From: Blastococcus tunisiensis
Lineage (GTDB): Bacteria; Actinomycetota; Actinomycetes; Mycobacteriales; Geodermatophilaceae
DNA: 64,000 nucleotides
Reading direction: 5' to 3'
Assembly: GCF_900112815.1 (NCBI RefSeq)
Contig: NZ_FOND01000010.1
Span: 1-64,000, forward strand
Part shown: positions 16,584 to 24,633 of the stretch, piece after piece
How the letters are laid out: each line of letters starts with the position of its first letter
Numbering within the stretch: the stretch's first letter is position 1
The notes under the pieces: model-generated
What the model was told of the DNA's origin: nothing
What the model saw: only the letters and a program-made list of their open reading frames with translations
Databases searched by the model: none
Translations under genes and position numbers: made by a program

Positions 16584-18113
16584 TCAGAACGCCAGTGCCG
16601 CCCCCGGATCGTGCAGCAGCGCGCCGATGTCGGCGAGGAACCGGGAGCCCAACTCGCCGTCGACGATCCGGTGGTCGAAGGACAGCGCCAGCTGGGTGAC
16701 CTGCCGGGGCACGATTCTCCCCTTGTGCACCCAGGGCATCTCGCGGACCGCCCCGAAGGCCAGGATCGCCGACTCCCCCGGGTTGAGGATCGGCGTCCCG
16801 GTGTCGACGCCGAAGACGCCCACGTTGGTGATCGTGATCGTCCCGCCGGTCATGTCCGCCGGTGCGGTCCTGCCCTCGCGTGCCGTGGCGGTCAGGTCGG
16901 CCAGCGCCTGCGCCAGCTCGGGCAGGGTCATCCGCCCGGCGTCCTTGATGTTCGGGACGACGAGGCCGCGCGGGGTGGCCGCGGCGATGCCGAGGTTGAC
17001 GTCGTCCTTGACGACGATCTCCTGCGCCGCCTCGTCCCAGGAGCTGTTGACCATGGGGTGCCGGCGGACGGCGAGCAGCAGCGCCTTCGCCACGAAGAGC
17101 AGCGGGCTGACCTTCACGTCGGCCAGCTCCGGGCGCGCGGCGAGCCGGGCGCGCAGCTTCATCGTCCGCGTCACGTCGACCGTGAGGAACTCCGTCACGT
17201 GCGGTGCGGTGAACGCGCTGGCCACCATCGCGGCAGCCGTGTGCTTGCGCACGCCCTTGATCGGGATCCGCTGCTCGCCGCCGGTCGAGCGGCTCTCCGC
17301 GCCGGACGTGCCCTGCGCGACGACCTCGGTGCCGCCGTCCGCAGCCGCCGCGTCGACGTCTGCCCGGGTGATCACGCCGCCGTTCCCGGTCCCGGCGACG
17401 GTGGTCAGGTCCACGCCGAGGTCCTTGGCGTACTTGCGCACCGGCGGCTTGGCCAGCGGGCGCGGCCGGCCGCGGCCGGGTGCGGCCGCGACGACCGGTG
17501 CGCCGGCGGCGCGGGCGGCGTCCGCGCGGAGGGCGGCCGCCTCCGCCTGCCGGCCGACCTCGAGACCGCCGTGCCGGACCGGCTTGGAGCCGGCGTCGGG
17601 CGCGGTGCTGAGCAGTGGCGGGCGGTCACCGCCGCCGGAGCCGTAGTCGGCGCCGGGCGCGGGCGCCTCCTCCGGCGCGGCCGCCGCCACCGGGGCGTCG
17701 GTGCGGCGGGGGCGGCGGCGGGCCTCGGTCGTGCGCGGGCCGTAGCCGACCAGCACGGCCGTCCGCCCGCCCGGGGCCGAGCCGCCGATCAGCCCGGCGG
17801 CCGGCTCGGCATCCGCTGCGGGCGGGGCTTCGGCCGCAGCGGGTTCCGCGGCGGGGGTTCCTCCGCCCTCGCCACCGACGTCGATGGTGATGATCGGCGT
17901 GCCGACGTCCACCATCGTGCCGGCCTCGAACAGCAGCTCGGTGACCGTGCCGGCGAACGGCGAGGGCAGCTCGACGGCGGCCTTGGCCGTCTCCACCTCG
18001 CACAGCGGCTGGTTCACCGTCACCGTGTCCCCGACGGCCACGAGCCACTGCAGGATCTCGCCCTCGGTGAGTCCTTCACCGACGTCGGGCAGCTTGAACT
18101 GTCTGGTGGCCAT
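16584..18113 (-). CDS. bkdC: 2-oxoacid dehydrogenase E2, dihydrolipoamide acyltransferase (branched-chain type)
   Basis: E2 is the core of the 2-oxoacid dehydrogenase complex and moves the acyl group from lipoamide to CoA. It has 509 residues. One lipoyl domain (1-78) carries the lipoylated Lys44 in EVETAKAAVELPSP. A Pro/Ala-rich linker follows, then a peripheral subunit-binding domain (VRKYAKDLGVDLTTVAGTG, about 220-255). The catalytic domain ends with LSFDHRIVDGELGSRFL, containing the catalytic His and Asp of HRxxDG. It lies four bases after E1 beta. No E3 (lipoamide dehydrogenase) gene is in the window. The divergent Lrp-type gene supports a branched-chain substrate, but pyruvate cannot be excluded. 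Confidence 0.9.
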   Translation of the reverse strand: MATRQFKLPDVGEGLTEGEILQWLVAVGDTVTVNQPLCEVETAKAAVELPSPFAGTVTELLFEAGTMVDVGTPIITIDVGGEGGGTPAAEPAAAEAPPAADAEPAAGLIGGSAPGGRTAVLVGYGPRTTEARRRPRRTDAPVAAAAPEEAPAPGADYGSGGGDRPPLLSTAPDAGSKPVRHGGLEVGRQAEAAALRADAARAAGAPVVAAAPGRGRPRPLAKPPVRKYAKDLGVDLTTVAGTGNGGVITRADVDAAAADGGTEVVAQGTSGAESRSTGGEQRIPIKGVRKHTAAAMVASAFTAPHVTEFLTVDVTRTMKLRARLAARPELADVKVSPLLFVAKALLLAVRRHPMVNSSWDEAAQEIVVKDDVNLGIAAATPRGLVVPNIKDAGRMTLPELAQALADLTATAREGRTAPADMTGGTITITNVGVFGVDTGTPILNPGESAILAFGAVREMPWVHKGRIVPRQVTQLALSFDHRIVDGELGSRFLADIGALLHDPGAALAF

Positions 18114-18116
18114 GGC

Positions 18117-19094
18117 TCAGAACCCCATCGAGCGGTCGACGGCGTCGAGGACCCGGTCCAGGTCGGGCAGGTACTCCTCCTCGAGCTTCGACGGCGGGTA
18201 CGGGGTGTCGTAGCCGCCCACCCGCAGCACCGGCGCCTCCAGCGAGTGGAAGCAGGCCTCGGTGACGCGGGCGGCGATCTCCGCGCCCACACCGAGGGTC
18301 ACGGCCGCCTCGTGCACGACGACGCATCGGCCGGTGCGGCGGACCGACTCGAACACCGGGACGAGGTCCAGCGGCGAGACGGTGCGCAGGTCGATGACCT
18401 CCAGCGACCGCCCCTCCTCCTCCGCGGCCTGGGCGGCCTGCAGCGCCGTCTTCACCATCGGCCCGTAGGCCAGGACCGTGACGTCGTCACCGCCGCGCAG
18501 CACGCGGCTGGCGAACAGCGGCTCGGGGGTGGCGTCGGTGTCGACCTCGGCCTTCTCCCAGTACCGGCGCTTGGGCTCGAGGAAGACGATCGGGTCGGGG
18601 TGGGCGATGGCCTGCTGGATGCCCCAGTAGGCGTCGACCGGGTTGCTGACGGCGACGACCTTGAGTCCGGCCGTGTGCGCGAAGTAGGCCTCGGGGCTCT
18701 CGCTGTGGTGCTCGACGGCGCCGATGCCGCCGCCCATCGGGATCCGGATGACGATCGGCATGGCCAGGGTGCCCTTGGAGCGGGCGTGGATCTTGGCGAC
18801 CTGGGTGACGATCTGGTTGTAGGCGGGGAAGACGAAGCCGTCGAACTGAATCTCGCACACCGGGCGGTAGCCGCGCATGGCCAGGCCGACGGCGGTGCCG
18901 AGGATGCCGGCCTCGGCCAGCGGGGTGTCGACGACGCGGTCCTCGCCGAAGTCCTTCTGCAGGCCGTCGGTGATCCGGAAGACGCCGCCGAGCTTGCCGA
19001 TGTCCTCCCCCATGAGCACGACCTTGGCGTCGTCCTCCATCGCCTTGCGCAGGCCCAGGTTGAGCGCCTTGCCGATGGTGAGGGTCTGGGTCAC
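18117..19094 (-). CDS. bkdB: 2-oxoacid dehydrogenase E1 beta subunit
   Basis: The beta subunit of the thiamine-diphosphate E1 component binds the cofactor and, with E1 alpha, decarboxylates the 2-oxo acid. The product has 325 residues, the usual length. MGEDIGKLGGVFRITDGLQ, DTPLAEAGILGTAVGLAMRG, QFDGFVFPAYNQIVTQVAK and GGGIGAVEHHSESPEAYF are classic segments of the pyruvate and branched-chain E1 beta family. The GTG start at 19094 overlaps the E1 alpha stop by four bases, so the two subunits are coupled. E2 follows after three bases. Confidence 0.93.
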   Translation of the reverse strand: MTQTLTIGKALNLGLRKAMEDDAKVVLMGEDIGKLGGVFRITDGLQKDFGEDRVVDTPLAEAGILGTAVGLAMRGYRPVCEIQFDGFVFPAYNQIVTQVAKIHARSKGTLAMPIVIRIPMGGGIGAVEHHSESPEAYFAHTAGLKVVAVSNPVDAYWGIQQAIAHPDPIVFLEPKRRYWEKAEVDTDATPEPLFASRVLRGGDDVTVLAYGPMVKTALQAAQAAEEEGRSLEVIDLRTVSPLDLVPVFESVRRTGRCVVVHEAAVTLGVGAEIAARVTEACFHSLEAPVLRVGGYDTPYPPSKLEEEYLPDLDRVLDAVDRSMGF

Positions 19095-20227
19095 TTCTCC
19101 CCCTCGAAGCTCGCGTGGTAGGCCTCGAACTCGGCCTGCTGCGCGGCCAGCGGCGGGGTCTTCTCGGCGTAGACGTGCTCGAACATCGAGCTGGGCGCCG
19201 GGTCGGGCATGTCCACCGTGCCGCTGCGGATGCGCGCGGCCAGCTCGTCGCCCTCGGCGTCGACGGCGGTGAAGAAGGCCGCGTCGGCGATGCCGCTGCG
19301 CGCGAGGTGCGCCTTGAGCCGGGCGACCGGGTCGCGCAGCTTCCACTCCTCCAGCTCGCTGGCGAGCCGGTAGCGGCTGGGGTCGTCGGAGGTGGTGTGC
19401 GCGCCCATCCGGTAGGTGAAGGCCTCGATGAAGGTGGGCCCCTGCCCCTCGCGCGCGGCCTGCAGGGCGGCCCGCGTCACGGCCAGGACGGCGAGGACGT
19501 CGTTGCCGTCGACCCGGACCCCGGGGAAGCCGAACCCCGCGGCGCGCTTGAACAGCGGCACCCGCGACTGGCGCTCGAGCGGCACGCTGATGGCGTACTG
19601 GTTGTTCTGGCAGAAGAAAACCACCGGGGCGGAGAAGCTCGCGGCGAAGATGAGCGCCTCGTTGACCTCGCCCTGGCTGGTCGCGCCGTCGCCGAGGAAG
19701 GCGAGGACGGCGTTCTCGGCGCCGTCGCGCTGGATGCCCATGGCGTAGCCGGTGGCGTGCAGGCACTGGGAGCCGATGACGATCGTGTACAGGTTGAACG
19801 CGTGGTCGACCGGGTTCCACCCGCCGTTGTCGACGCCGCGGAACAGGCTCATCACGTGCAGCGGGTCCACGCCCCGGGTCCAGGCGACCCCGTGCTCGCG
19901 GTAGGTCGGGAAGGCCATGTCGCCGTCGACGAGCGCGCGGCCGGCCCCGACCTGGGCGGCCTCCTGACCCAGCAGCGAGGCCCAGATGCCGAGCTCGCCC
20001 TGGCGCTGCAGCGCCGTCGCCTCGACGTCCCACCGGCGGACGAGGGCGAGGTCGCGGTACAGGCCGCGCAGCTCCTCGTCGGAGATGTCGAGGGCGTAGT
20101 CGGGGTGCTCGACCCGCTCGCCCTCGGGGGTCAGCAGCTGCACCAGGTCCGGCTGCTGCGGGAGGTGGGGGGATGAGGCCCCCGGGACGGGATCGACCAC
20201 TTCGGTGGCCTGACGCATCGCGGTCAT
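19091..20227 (-). CDS. bkdA: 2-oxoacid dehydrogenase E1 alpha subunit
   Basis: The alpha subunit of E1 binds thiamine diphosphate and starts the oxidative decarboxylation of branched-chain 2-oxo acids, or perhaps pyruvate. It has 378 residues. The thiamine motif starts GDGATSQGEVNEALIFAA and ends at CQNN, about 30 residues in all. The phosphorylation-loop region is YRMGAHTTSDDPSRYR. ATG 20227 was chosen because GAGGAGAG lies five bases upstream; the family N-terminus also starts at about this point. It is the first gene of a minus-strand operon running through E1 beta, E2, a membrane protein and an AGE isomerase. The Lrp-type regulator diverges from it. Confidence 0.92.
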   Translation of the reverse strand: MTAMRQATEVVDPVPGASSPHLPQQPDLVQLLTPEGERVEHPDYALDISDEELRGLYRDLALVRRWDVEATALQRQGELGIWASLLGQEAAQVGAGRALVDGDMAFPTYREHGVAWTRGVDPLHVMSLFRGVDNGGWNPVDHAFNLYTIVIGSQCLHATGYAMGIQRDGAENAVLAFLGDGATSQGEVNEALIFAASFSAPVVFFCQNNQYAISVPLERQSRVPLFKRAAGFGFPGVRVDGNDVLAVLAVTRAALQAAREGQGPTFIEAFTYRMGAHTTSDDPSRYRLASELEEWKLRDPVARLKAHLARSGIADAAFFTAVDAEGDELAARIRSGTVDMPDPAPSSMFEHVYAEKTPPLAAQQAEFEAYHASFEGEK

Positions 20228-20371
20228 GGGGCTCTCCTCGCCGTCTCCCGCGGCTGCCGGGGTCTCCGGCGGGTGCGGTCGGTGGACGTGTCGCGGACGC
20301 CGGGGTGTGGCGCCACTCACACATGGTGCACGTCACCCCGGTGCGAGGACAAGACCACCCCGATATCGATC

Positions 20372-20400
20372 TGCGCAAGATCCCGCGTGCTGATTGCGCA
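20372..20400. promoter_or_regulatory. inverted repeat, probable Lrp operator between bkdA and lrp
   Basis: TGCGCAA (20372-20378) and TTGCGCA (20394-20400) form a 7-bp inverted repeat with a 15-bp spacer in the 217-bp gap between the divergent genes. Lrp/AsnC proteins bind such spaced palindromes. I infer that the adjacent regulator uses this one to control itself and the dehydrogenase operon. Confidence 0.5.
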
Positions 20401-20444
20401 CTTGTGGCACTACTAGGACGTCCACGCATGTCAGACTGAGCACC

Positions 20445-20927
20445 ATGGCCGATGTGGACGCCACCGACGCCCGGTTGCTGCTCGCCCTGGGCGAAGACCC
20501 CCGGGCGAGCGTCATGGCCCTCTCCCAGCGGCTCGGCCTGGCCCGCAACACCGTGCAGAGCCGGCTCGCCCGGCTCGAGACCAACGGCGTCCTCGCCCCG
20601 CTGGACCGGCGGGTGCGGCCGGAGGCCCTCGGCTACCGGCTCAGCGCCTACGTCACGGTGCAGGTGGTGCAGCGCAGCCTGGCCGACGTCAGCGGCGCGC
20701 TGGCCCAGATCCCCGAGGTCGTCGAGGTCACCGGCCTGTCCGGGGTCGCCGACCTGCTGGTCGAGGTCGTGGCCACCGACGCCGACGACCTGTGGCGGAT
20801 CACCGAGCAGGTGCTGGCCATCCCGGGCGTGCAGCGCACCGACACCGCGCTGGCCCTGCGCCGCTTCGTCGAGCACCGCGTGGCTCCGCTGCTGGAGCGG
20901 GCGGCGGGCGGGGCACGCGACGAGTGA
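20445..20927 (+). CDS. Lrp/AsnC-family transcriptional regulator
   Basis: This is a 160-residue regulator of the Lrp/AsnC family. The N-terminal helix-turn-helix reads LLLALGEDPRASVMALSQRL and GLARNTVQSRLARLE, and the C-terminal RAM (ACT-like) domain (about 65-145) binds amino acids and forms oligomers. ATG 20445 was chosen because CAGACT lies seven bases before it, a leaderless arrangement, and because ADVDATDARLL is the normal family start. It is divergent from the 2-oxoacid dehydrogenase operon, as BkdR-type regulators usually are, so branched-chain amino acids or their keto acids are the probable signal. Confidence 0.88.
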   Translation: MADVDATDARLLLALGEDPRASVMALSQRLGLARNTVQSRLARLETNGVLAPLDRRVRPEALGYRLSAYVTVQVVQRSLADVSGALAQIPEVVEVTGLSGVADLLVEVVATDADDLWRITEQVLAIPGVQRTDTALALRRFVEHRVAPLLERAAGGARDE

Positions 20928-20935
20928 CGTCGGCC

Positions 20936-20996
20936 GTCGAGTCCTGCGAACTCGTGGCCATCAGCCGCTGATCACCACGAGTTCGCATGACTCGAC
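20936..20996. terminator. 22-bp-arm hairpin, terminator or structured repeat
   Basis: Bases 20936-20957 pair with 20975-20996 over 22 bp with a single mismatch. The 17-base loop itself contains the small dyad TCAG-CCG-CTGA. It starts nine bases after the Lrp-gene stop and probably terminates that transcript. The length of the arms is unusual for a simple terminator. Confidence 0.75.
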
Positions 20997-21136
20997 ACGC
21001 CCACGCCGTCGTCAGCCGGGCCGGCGGATGCGTACCGGCCCGCCGGCGGTAGCGACGCCGCCCGTGACCGGCGACCGAGGTGCGGGATGTGCCGGCCCCG
21101 GTGTGCTGGCGGGACACCACGGGTAGGCCAGGGCCC

Positions 21137-21652
21137 ATGGCGAAGAAGACCCGGATCGGCACCGTGGGCAAGGGCAGGCGCGGGATCAGCACGGCGGGCT
21201 GGGCGCTGCGCGGAGCGGCGGCGGGCGCCGCGGGCACCACCGCCCTCAACGCCGTCACCTACCTCGACATGGTCGTGCGCGGCCGCGGCAGCAGCTCCAC
21301 CCCCGAGGAGACCGTGGAGAAGCTGGCGGAGAAGGCGCACGTACCCATCCCCGGGGACGAGCAGACCCGGCAGAACCGGGTGCAGGGCCTCGGCCCCATG
21401 ACCGGCCTGCTGGCCGGCGTCGGCGTCGGGGTGCTGACCGGACTGGTCCGCGCGGCGGGCTACCGCTCGGCGCCGCCGGTCGGCGTGCTGCTGACCGGCC
21501 TGGGCGCCATGCTCGCCGGCAACGGCCCGATGACCGTGCTGGGCATCACCGATCCGCGGAGCTGGTCGGGCACCGCCTGGGCCAGCGACGTGGTGCCCCA
21601 CCTCGCGTACGGCGCCGTCGTCAAGGCCACGATGGACGCGTTCGACCGATGA
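21137..21652 (+). CDS. conserved hypothetical membrane-associated protein
   Basis: The product is 171 residues and I do not recognise a family with certainty. It starts MAKKTRIGTVGKGRRG (basic), followed by an Ala/Gly-rich segment (WALRGAAAGAAGTTALNAVTYLD) that looks like one membrane helix or a glycine-zipper. A charged loop comes next, and then two more weakly hydrophobic helices (about 95-115 and 120-140). ATG 21137 was chosen because the basic N-terminus then precedes the first helix. The stop codon is joined directly to a dispersed hairpin repeat, which fills the whole space to the convergent beta-lactamase-family gene. Confidence 0.65.
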   Translation: MAKKTRIGTVGKGRRGISTAGWALRGAAAGAAGTTALNAVTYLDMVVRGRGSSSTPEETVEKLAEKAHVPIPGDEQTRQNRVQGLGPMTGLLAGVGVGVLTGLVRAAGYRSAPPVGVLLTGLGAMLAGNGPMTVLGITDPRSWSGTAWASDVVPHLAYGAVVKATMDAFDR

Positions 21653-21709
21653 AGGACCCCGTCCTTCTCACCCCTCGCGAGCTCGGGGCGAGCCTCGGGA
21701 CGGGGCCCG
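21653..21709 (+). repeat. 3'-end composite hairpin repeat
   Basis: A copy of the AAGGACCCCGTCC repeat, ending GGGACGGGGCCCG, exactly fills the gap between two convergent stop codons (TGA ending at 21652 and the complement of TGA starting at 21710). The outer arms can pair, and an inner GAGCTCGGGGCGAGC dyad lies between them. It probably serves as a terminator. Confidence 0.8.
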
Positions 21710-23035
21710 TCAACTGCGCCACCCGGCCTCGTCCACCCCGCCGGGCACCGGCCCCTGCGGGTCGTAGGGCGTGCGGGTGAAGATGAACGTGCCCACGTCG
21801 AGGTGGTCCTCGGCGATGCGCAACCGCTCGCCGGCGTAGTACCCGTCCAGGCCGCGCCAGGTGCCGTCGTCCAGCGGGGCGAACCGGCTGGCGCGGCCGC
21901 CTCGACCCGGCAGCGGCCCGAGGTGCAACAGCCCGCCGGCGACGGCCCGCAGCATCAGCGGCGAGGGGCCCCAGAACCAGACACCGAGCCGGTCCAGCGG
22001 CACCGGCGACGGCGAGGGCGTCCACGGCTCGACGATCCGCGGCTCGGCCGCCCGCAGGTCGGCAAGCAGCCCGAACACCACCGCGTCCAGCCCGGACGTC
22101 GTGTTCGCCAGCGACACCGCGCCGGTCTGCTCCTCGCGGTCGACGAAGACCCCGGCGAGGAAGCCCGGCATCGACCCGCCGTGCCCGATCAGCGTCCGCC
22201 CGTCGACCCGCAGCACCTGGACACCCAGGCCGTAGGCCGACCAGCCCGGCGCCGAGGAGTCCACGCCCGCGGGCACCGTCATCTCCTCCAGCGTCCCGGC
22301 GTCCAGGACGTCGCCGGTGTCCCCGAGCAGGAACGCGGCGAACCGGCCCAGGTCGCTCAGCGGCGCCCAGAGCTGCCCGGCCGCGGCCATGACCCCGGCG
22401 TGGTGCTCGGGCTCCGGGAGGACGACGTCGGCCCACGGGTGCACCGCGCCGCCCTCGGCCGCGGGCCCGTCCGGACGGGGCGTCGTCCGGCTCATGCCGA
22501 GGGGCGCCAGCACCTCGGTGGCGACGGCGTCGTCCCAGGAGGTGCCGCGCAGCCGGGCGACCAGCTCGCCCAGCAGCCCGAACCCGAGGTTGGAGTAGTG
22601 GAAGCGGCGCGCGGCACCGAGGACGACGTCGTCGTGCCCGAGCGCGAGGTCCGCCAGCGAGCCGCCCGGGGTGCGCTCCCACCAGCCGCCTGGGCTCTCG
22701 GCCGAGGCACCGGCGAGGTGGGAGAGCAGCTGCCCGATGGTGCGGTCCCCGAACGGCGTGCCGGGCAGATGCCGGTCGAGCGGGTCGTCCAGGCCCAGCC
22801 GGCCCTCGTCGCGCAGCCGCATGACGACGACGGCGGTGACGGTCTTGCTGATCGATCCGAGTCGGTACTGGACGTCGGTGTGCGGCTCGGGCACGTTCCC
22901 GCGCCCGGCCGACCAGGCCAGCCCGCCGTCCCGCACGACGCCGGCGACCAGGGACGGCGCCCGGCCCTCGCGCTGGGCGCGTGCGGTCCGCGCGAGGAGG
23001 AGGCGGGCGGTCGTCGGCAGGACGGGCTCGGACAT
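21710..23035 (-). CDS. serine hydrolase, class C beta-lactamase/DD-peptidase family
   Basis: This 441-residue enzyme has the serine beta-lactamase-like fold (Pfam Beta-lactamase). The family covers D-alanyl-D-alanine carboxypeptidases, esterases and beta-lactamases. The active-site tetrad S61-I-S-K64 lies in LGSISKTVTAVVV, the YSN motif in FHYSNLGFGLLGE, and the third motif is HGG in LIGHGGSMPGF. No signal peptide is visible from the chosen ATG 23035, so it may be cytoplasmic, and an esterase or peptidase role is more likely than drug resistance. A C-terminal domain of about 110 residues (from DRLGVWFWGP) resembles the lipocalin-like extension common in this group. Confidence 0.85.
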   Translation of the reverse strand: MSEPVLPTTARLLLARTARAQREGRAPSLVAGVVRDGGLAWSAGRGNVPEPHTDVQYRLGSISKTVTAVVVMRLRDEGRLGLDDPLDRHLPGTPFGDRTIGQLLSHLAGASAESPGGWWERTPGGSLADLALGHDDVVLGAARRFHYSNLGFGLLGELVARLRGTSWDDAVATEVLAPLGMSRTTPRPDGPAAEGGAVHPWADVVLPEPEHHAGVMAAAGQLWAPLSDLGRFAAFLLGDTGDVLDAGTLEEMTVPAGVDSSAPGWSAYGLGVQVLRVDGRTLIGHGGSMPGFLAGVFVDREEQTGAVSLANTTSGLDAVVFGLLADLRAAEPRIVEPWTPSPSPVPLDRLGVWFWGPSPLMLRAVAGGLLHLGPLPGRGGRASRFAPLDDGTWRGLDGYYAGERLRIAEDHLDVGTFIFTRTPYDPQGPVPGGVDEAGWRS

Positions 23036-23073
23036 GACGGGGACCGTATCCAGCCGCCCGGGGGCACCGCAGG

Positions 23074-23397
23074 TCAGGCGGCGATGGCCTCGCTCCGCGG
23101 CAGCCGCCCCGTCCGGGTGGCCCGGCGCTCGAACCAGATGGTCGCCAGCGGCGGGATGGAGGCCAGCAGCGCCAGGAACGTCGTCCCCAGGGACCACCGC
23201 AGGACGCGGGCGGCCAGCAGCGCGACGACGACGTAGGCGACGAAGACCCCGCCGTGGATCGGGCCGAAGATCTGCACGCCCAGCTCGGTCGTCCCGAGCA
23301 CGTACTTGACGAACATGCCGATGAGCAGCCCGATCCAGGAGAGGGCCTCGGCGACGGCGACGATGCGGAACGCGGTGGCGACGGTGCTCGGGTTCAC
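23074..23397 (-). CDS. DUF3817 membrane protein
   Basis: This is a 107-residue integral membrane protein of the DUF3817 type, common in actinobacteria and related to the MmpS-independent YdzA-like group. Three hydrophobic segments are visible: about 8-30 (FRIVAVAEALSWIGLLIGMFV), 45-63 (FGPIHGGVFVAYVVVALLA) and 72-90. The IHG motif in the second helix and FRIVAVAEALSW in the first are the family marks. GTG 23397 is preferred over the longer frame from 23442 because VNPSTVATAFRIV is the usual family start. The function is unknown. Confidence 0.8.
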   Translation of the reverse strand: MNPSTVATAFRIVAVAEALSWIGLLIGMFVKYVLGTTELGVQIFGPIHGGVFVAYVVVALLAARVLRWSLGTTFLALLASIPPLATIWFERRATRTGRLPRSEAIAA

Positions 23398-23419
23398 GCC
23401 ACCGATCCTCCCCGAGGCG

Positions 23420-23986
23420 TCAGCCGAGGTACGCCCGCCCACGGTGTGAGATCTCGTACCCCACGGCCCGGCTGACCGTGAGCCCCAGCTCCTTGAGCTT
23501 CCGGACGTCCCGCTTGAACGGCAGCGTCTCGCGTCCGAGCGAGGCCGCGAGGTCGGGCGCCCGCACCCCGGGGTGCTCGGCGATCAGCCGCAGCGCCTGC
23601 CGCGTCCACGGTGCGCCGCATGCGGCGTCCCAGCGGTCCAGCCGCTCGTCGATCGCCCGCCGGTCCGCCTCGGACAGCTCGCCCTGCTCGCGCAGCGCGA
23701 CACGGGGATCCGCGCCCGCGAGGGACACCGTCATCCGGTACACGTGCGCGCCTTCTCGCCGGCCGAGCAGACGCAGCAGTTCCTCGAGCGAACGGACGCC
23801 GGCCCGCCGGGCGTCCTCCTCGGTCAGGGCCGCGGGATCGACCTCGTCGACGGTCCCGATCCGGACGACGCCGGCCCCCGTCCGCTGGGTGCTCCCGGGC
23901 CGCATCCGCGGCCGGTCCCAGCGCCGGAACGCGAGCGTGACGGAGCCGTCCGCTACGCCAGCGGCGGTGGCCGGCGGGATCAGCAC
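23420..23986 (-). CDS. ASCH-domain protein with C-terminal winged-helix-like region
   Basis: The product is 188 residues. The first 110 form an ASCH-type (PUA-like, RNA-binding) domain, with [20 protein letters not shown], the [17 protein letters not shown] core and the [11 protein letters not shown] strand. The last 70 residues ([40 protein letters not shown]) look like a winged helix-turn-helix. The combination suggests an RNA- or nucleotide-sensing regulator, but no direct function is known to me. Its start is 27 bp from the divergent gene at 24013. Confidence 0.75.
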   Translation of the reverse strand: MLIPPATAAGVADGSVTLAFRRWDRPRMRPGSTQRTGAGVVRIGTVDEVDPAALTEEDARRAGVRSLEELLRLLGRREGAHVYRMTVSLAGADPRVALREQGELSEADRRAIDERLDRWDAACGAPWTRQALRLIAEHPGVRAPDLAASLGRETLPFKRDVRKLKELGLTVSRAVGYEISHRGRAYLG

Positions 23987-24012
23987 GCTCGCATGGTGAC
24001 AGGGTCGGCCGC

Positions 24013-24567
24013 GTGCGGGGACTGGCGCGGCGGGAGTTCTGCCTCGTCCTGCTGCGCCGCATGGCCGATCTGCGCCCCGACCTGGTGGCGGAGGCCCTCC
24101 CCCGGCTCGGTGCCACGCGGGCCGAGGCGCACGCCGCGCACACCCGCTGGCAGGCGCTGCACCACGCGCCGCGGGCGCCCCGAGGACTGGCGCTGCGGAC
24201 GGCGGTGCTCGGCCCGCCCGACGAGCTGGAGGACCGCCGGTTCGGCGACCTGGACGTGCAGGTCCGGCGCTGGCCGCTGCCGCTGTGGCCGCACCTCTAC
24301 TGGGAGGTGCTGAGCGGGCCGGGCGGCTCGGTGCTGCACGAGCACCTGGTGCCGATGCCCGGCTCCCCCGTGCCGCCGGCGTCCCCGACCGGGCTGCTGG
24401 TGTGGCAGCACGTGCTGGACGACGTCGTCGGGCTCCCGGGCGCGGTGGGCGTCGACCCCGGCGTGGTCACCCGCTGGGAGATCCACCTCCCCGGGGTGCG
24501 GGCGGTGTTCGTCTGGGGCCTGCTCCAGCAGGTCGTCCCTGTCCAGGACACCGCCCCGAACCCGTGA
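24013..24567 (+). CDS. hypothetical protein
   Basis: I do not recognise this 184-residue protein. It starts with a basic, helical segment ([20 protein letters not shown]), has a middle region rich in Trp and Pro ([18 protein letters not shown]), and ends with [23 protein letters not shown]. No signal peptide or clear membrane helix is seen. GTG 24013 is supported by CAGGGT seven bases upstream, as in other apparently leaderless genes here. It is convergent with the NlpC/P60 gene, separated by a hairpin repeat. Confidence 0.6.
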   Translation: MRGLARREFCLVLLRRMADLRPDLVAEALPRLGATRAEAHAAHTRWQALHHAPRAPRGLALRTAVLGPPDELEDRRFGDLDVQVRRWPLPLWPHLYWEVLSGPGGSVLHEHLVPMPGSPVPPASPTGLLVWQHVLDDVVGLPGAVGVDPGVVTRWEIHLPGVRAVFVWGLLQQVVPVQDTAPNP

Positions 24568-24572
24568 GGGCA

Positions 24573-24633
24573 GATGGCCCCGTCCAGAGGCTCGCCGCGA
24601 GCGTGCGAGCGGTGAGGAGGACGGGGTCCTTTC
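24573..24633 (-). repeat. 3'-end composite hairpin repeat
   Basis: This copy reads on the minus strand GAAAGGACCCCGTCC at one end and GGACGGGGCCATC at the other, with a GCTCGCGGCGAGC dyad inside. It begins at the base after the NlpC/P60 stop codon. It is the best example of the consensus, since the outer arms pair over ten bases. Confidence 0.8.

Noticed and set aside
21710-23035. Antibiotic-resistance beta-lactamase
   Set aside because: The fold and motifs fit, but no signal peptide is visible and most relatives are esterases or peptidases, so a resistance role is not supported.
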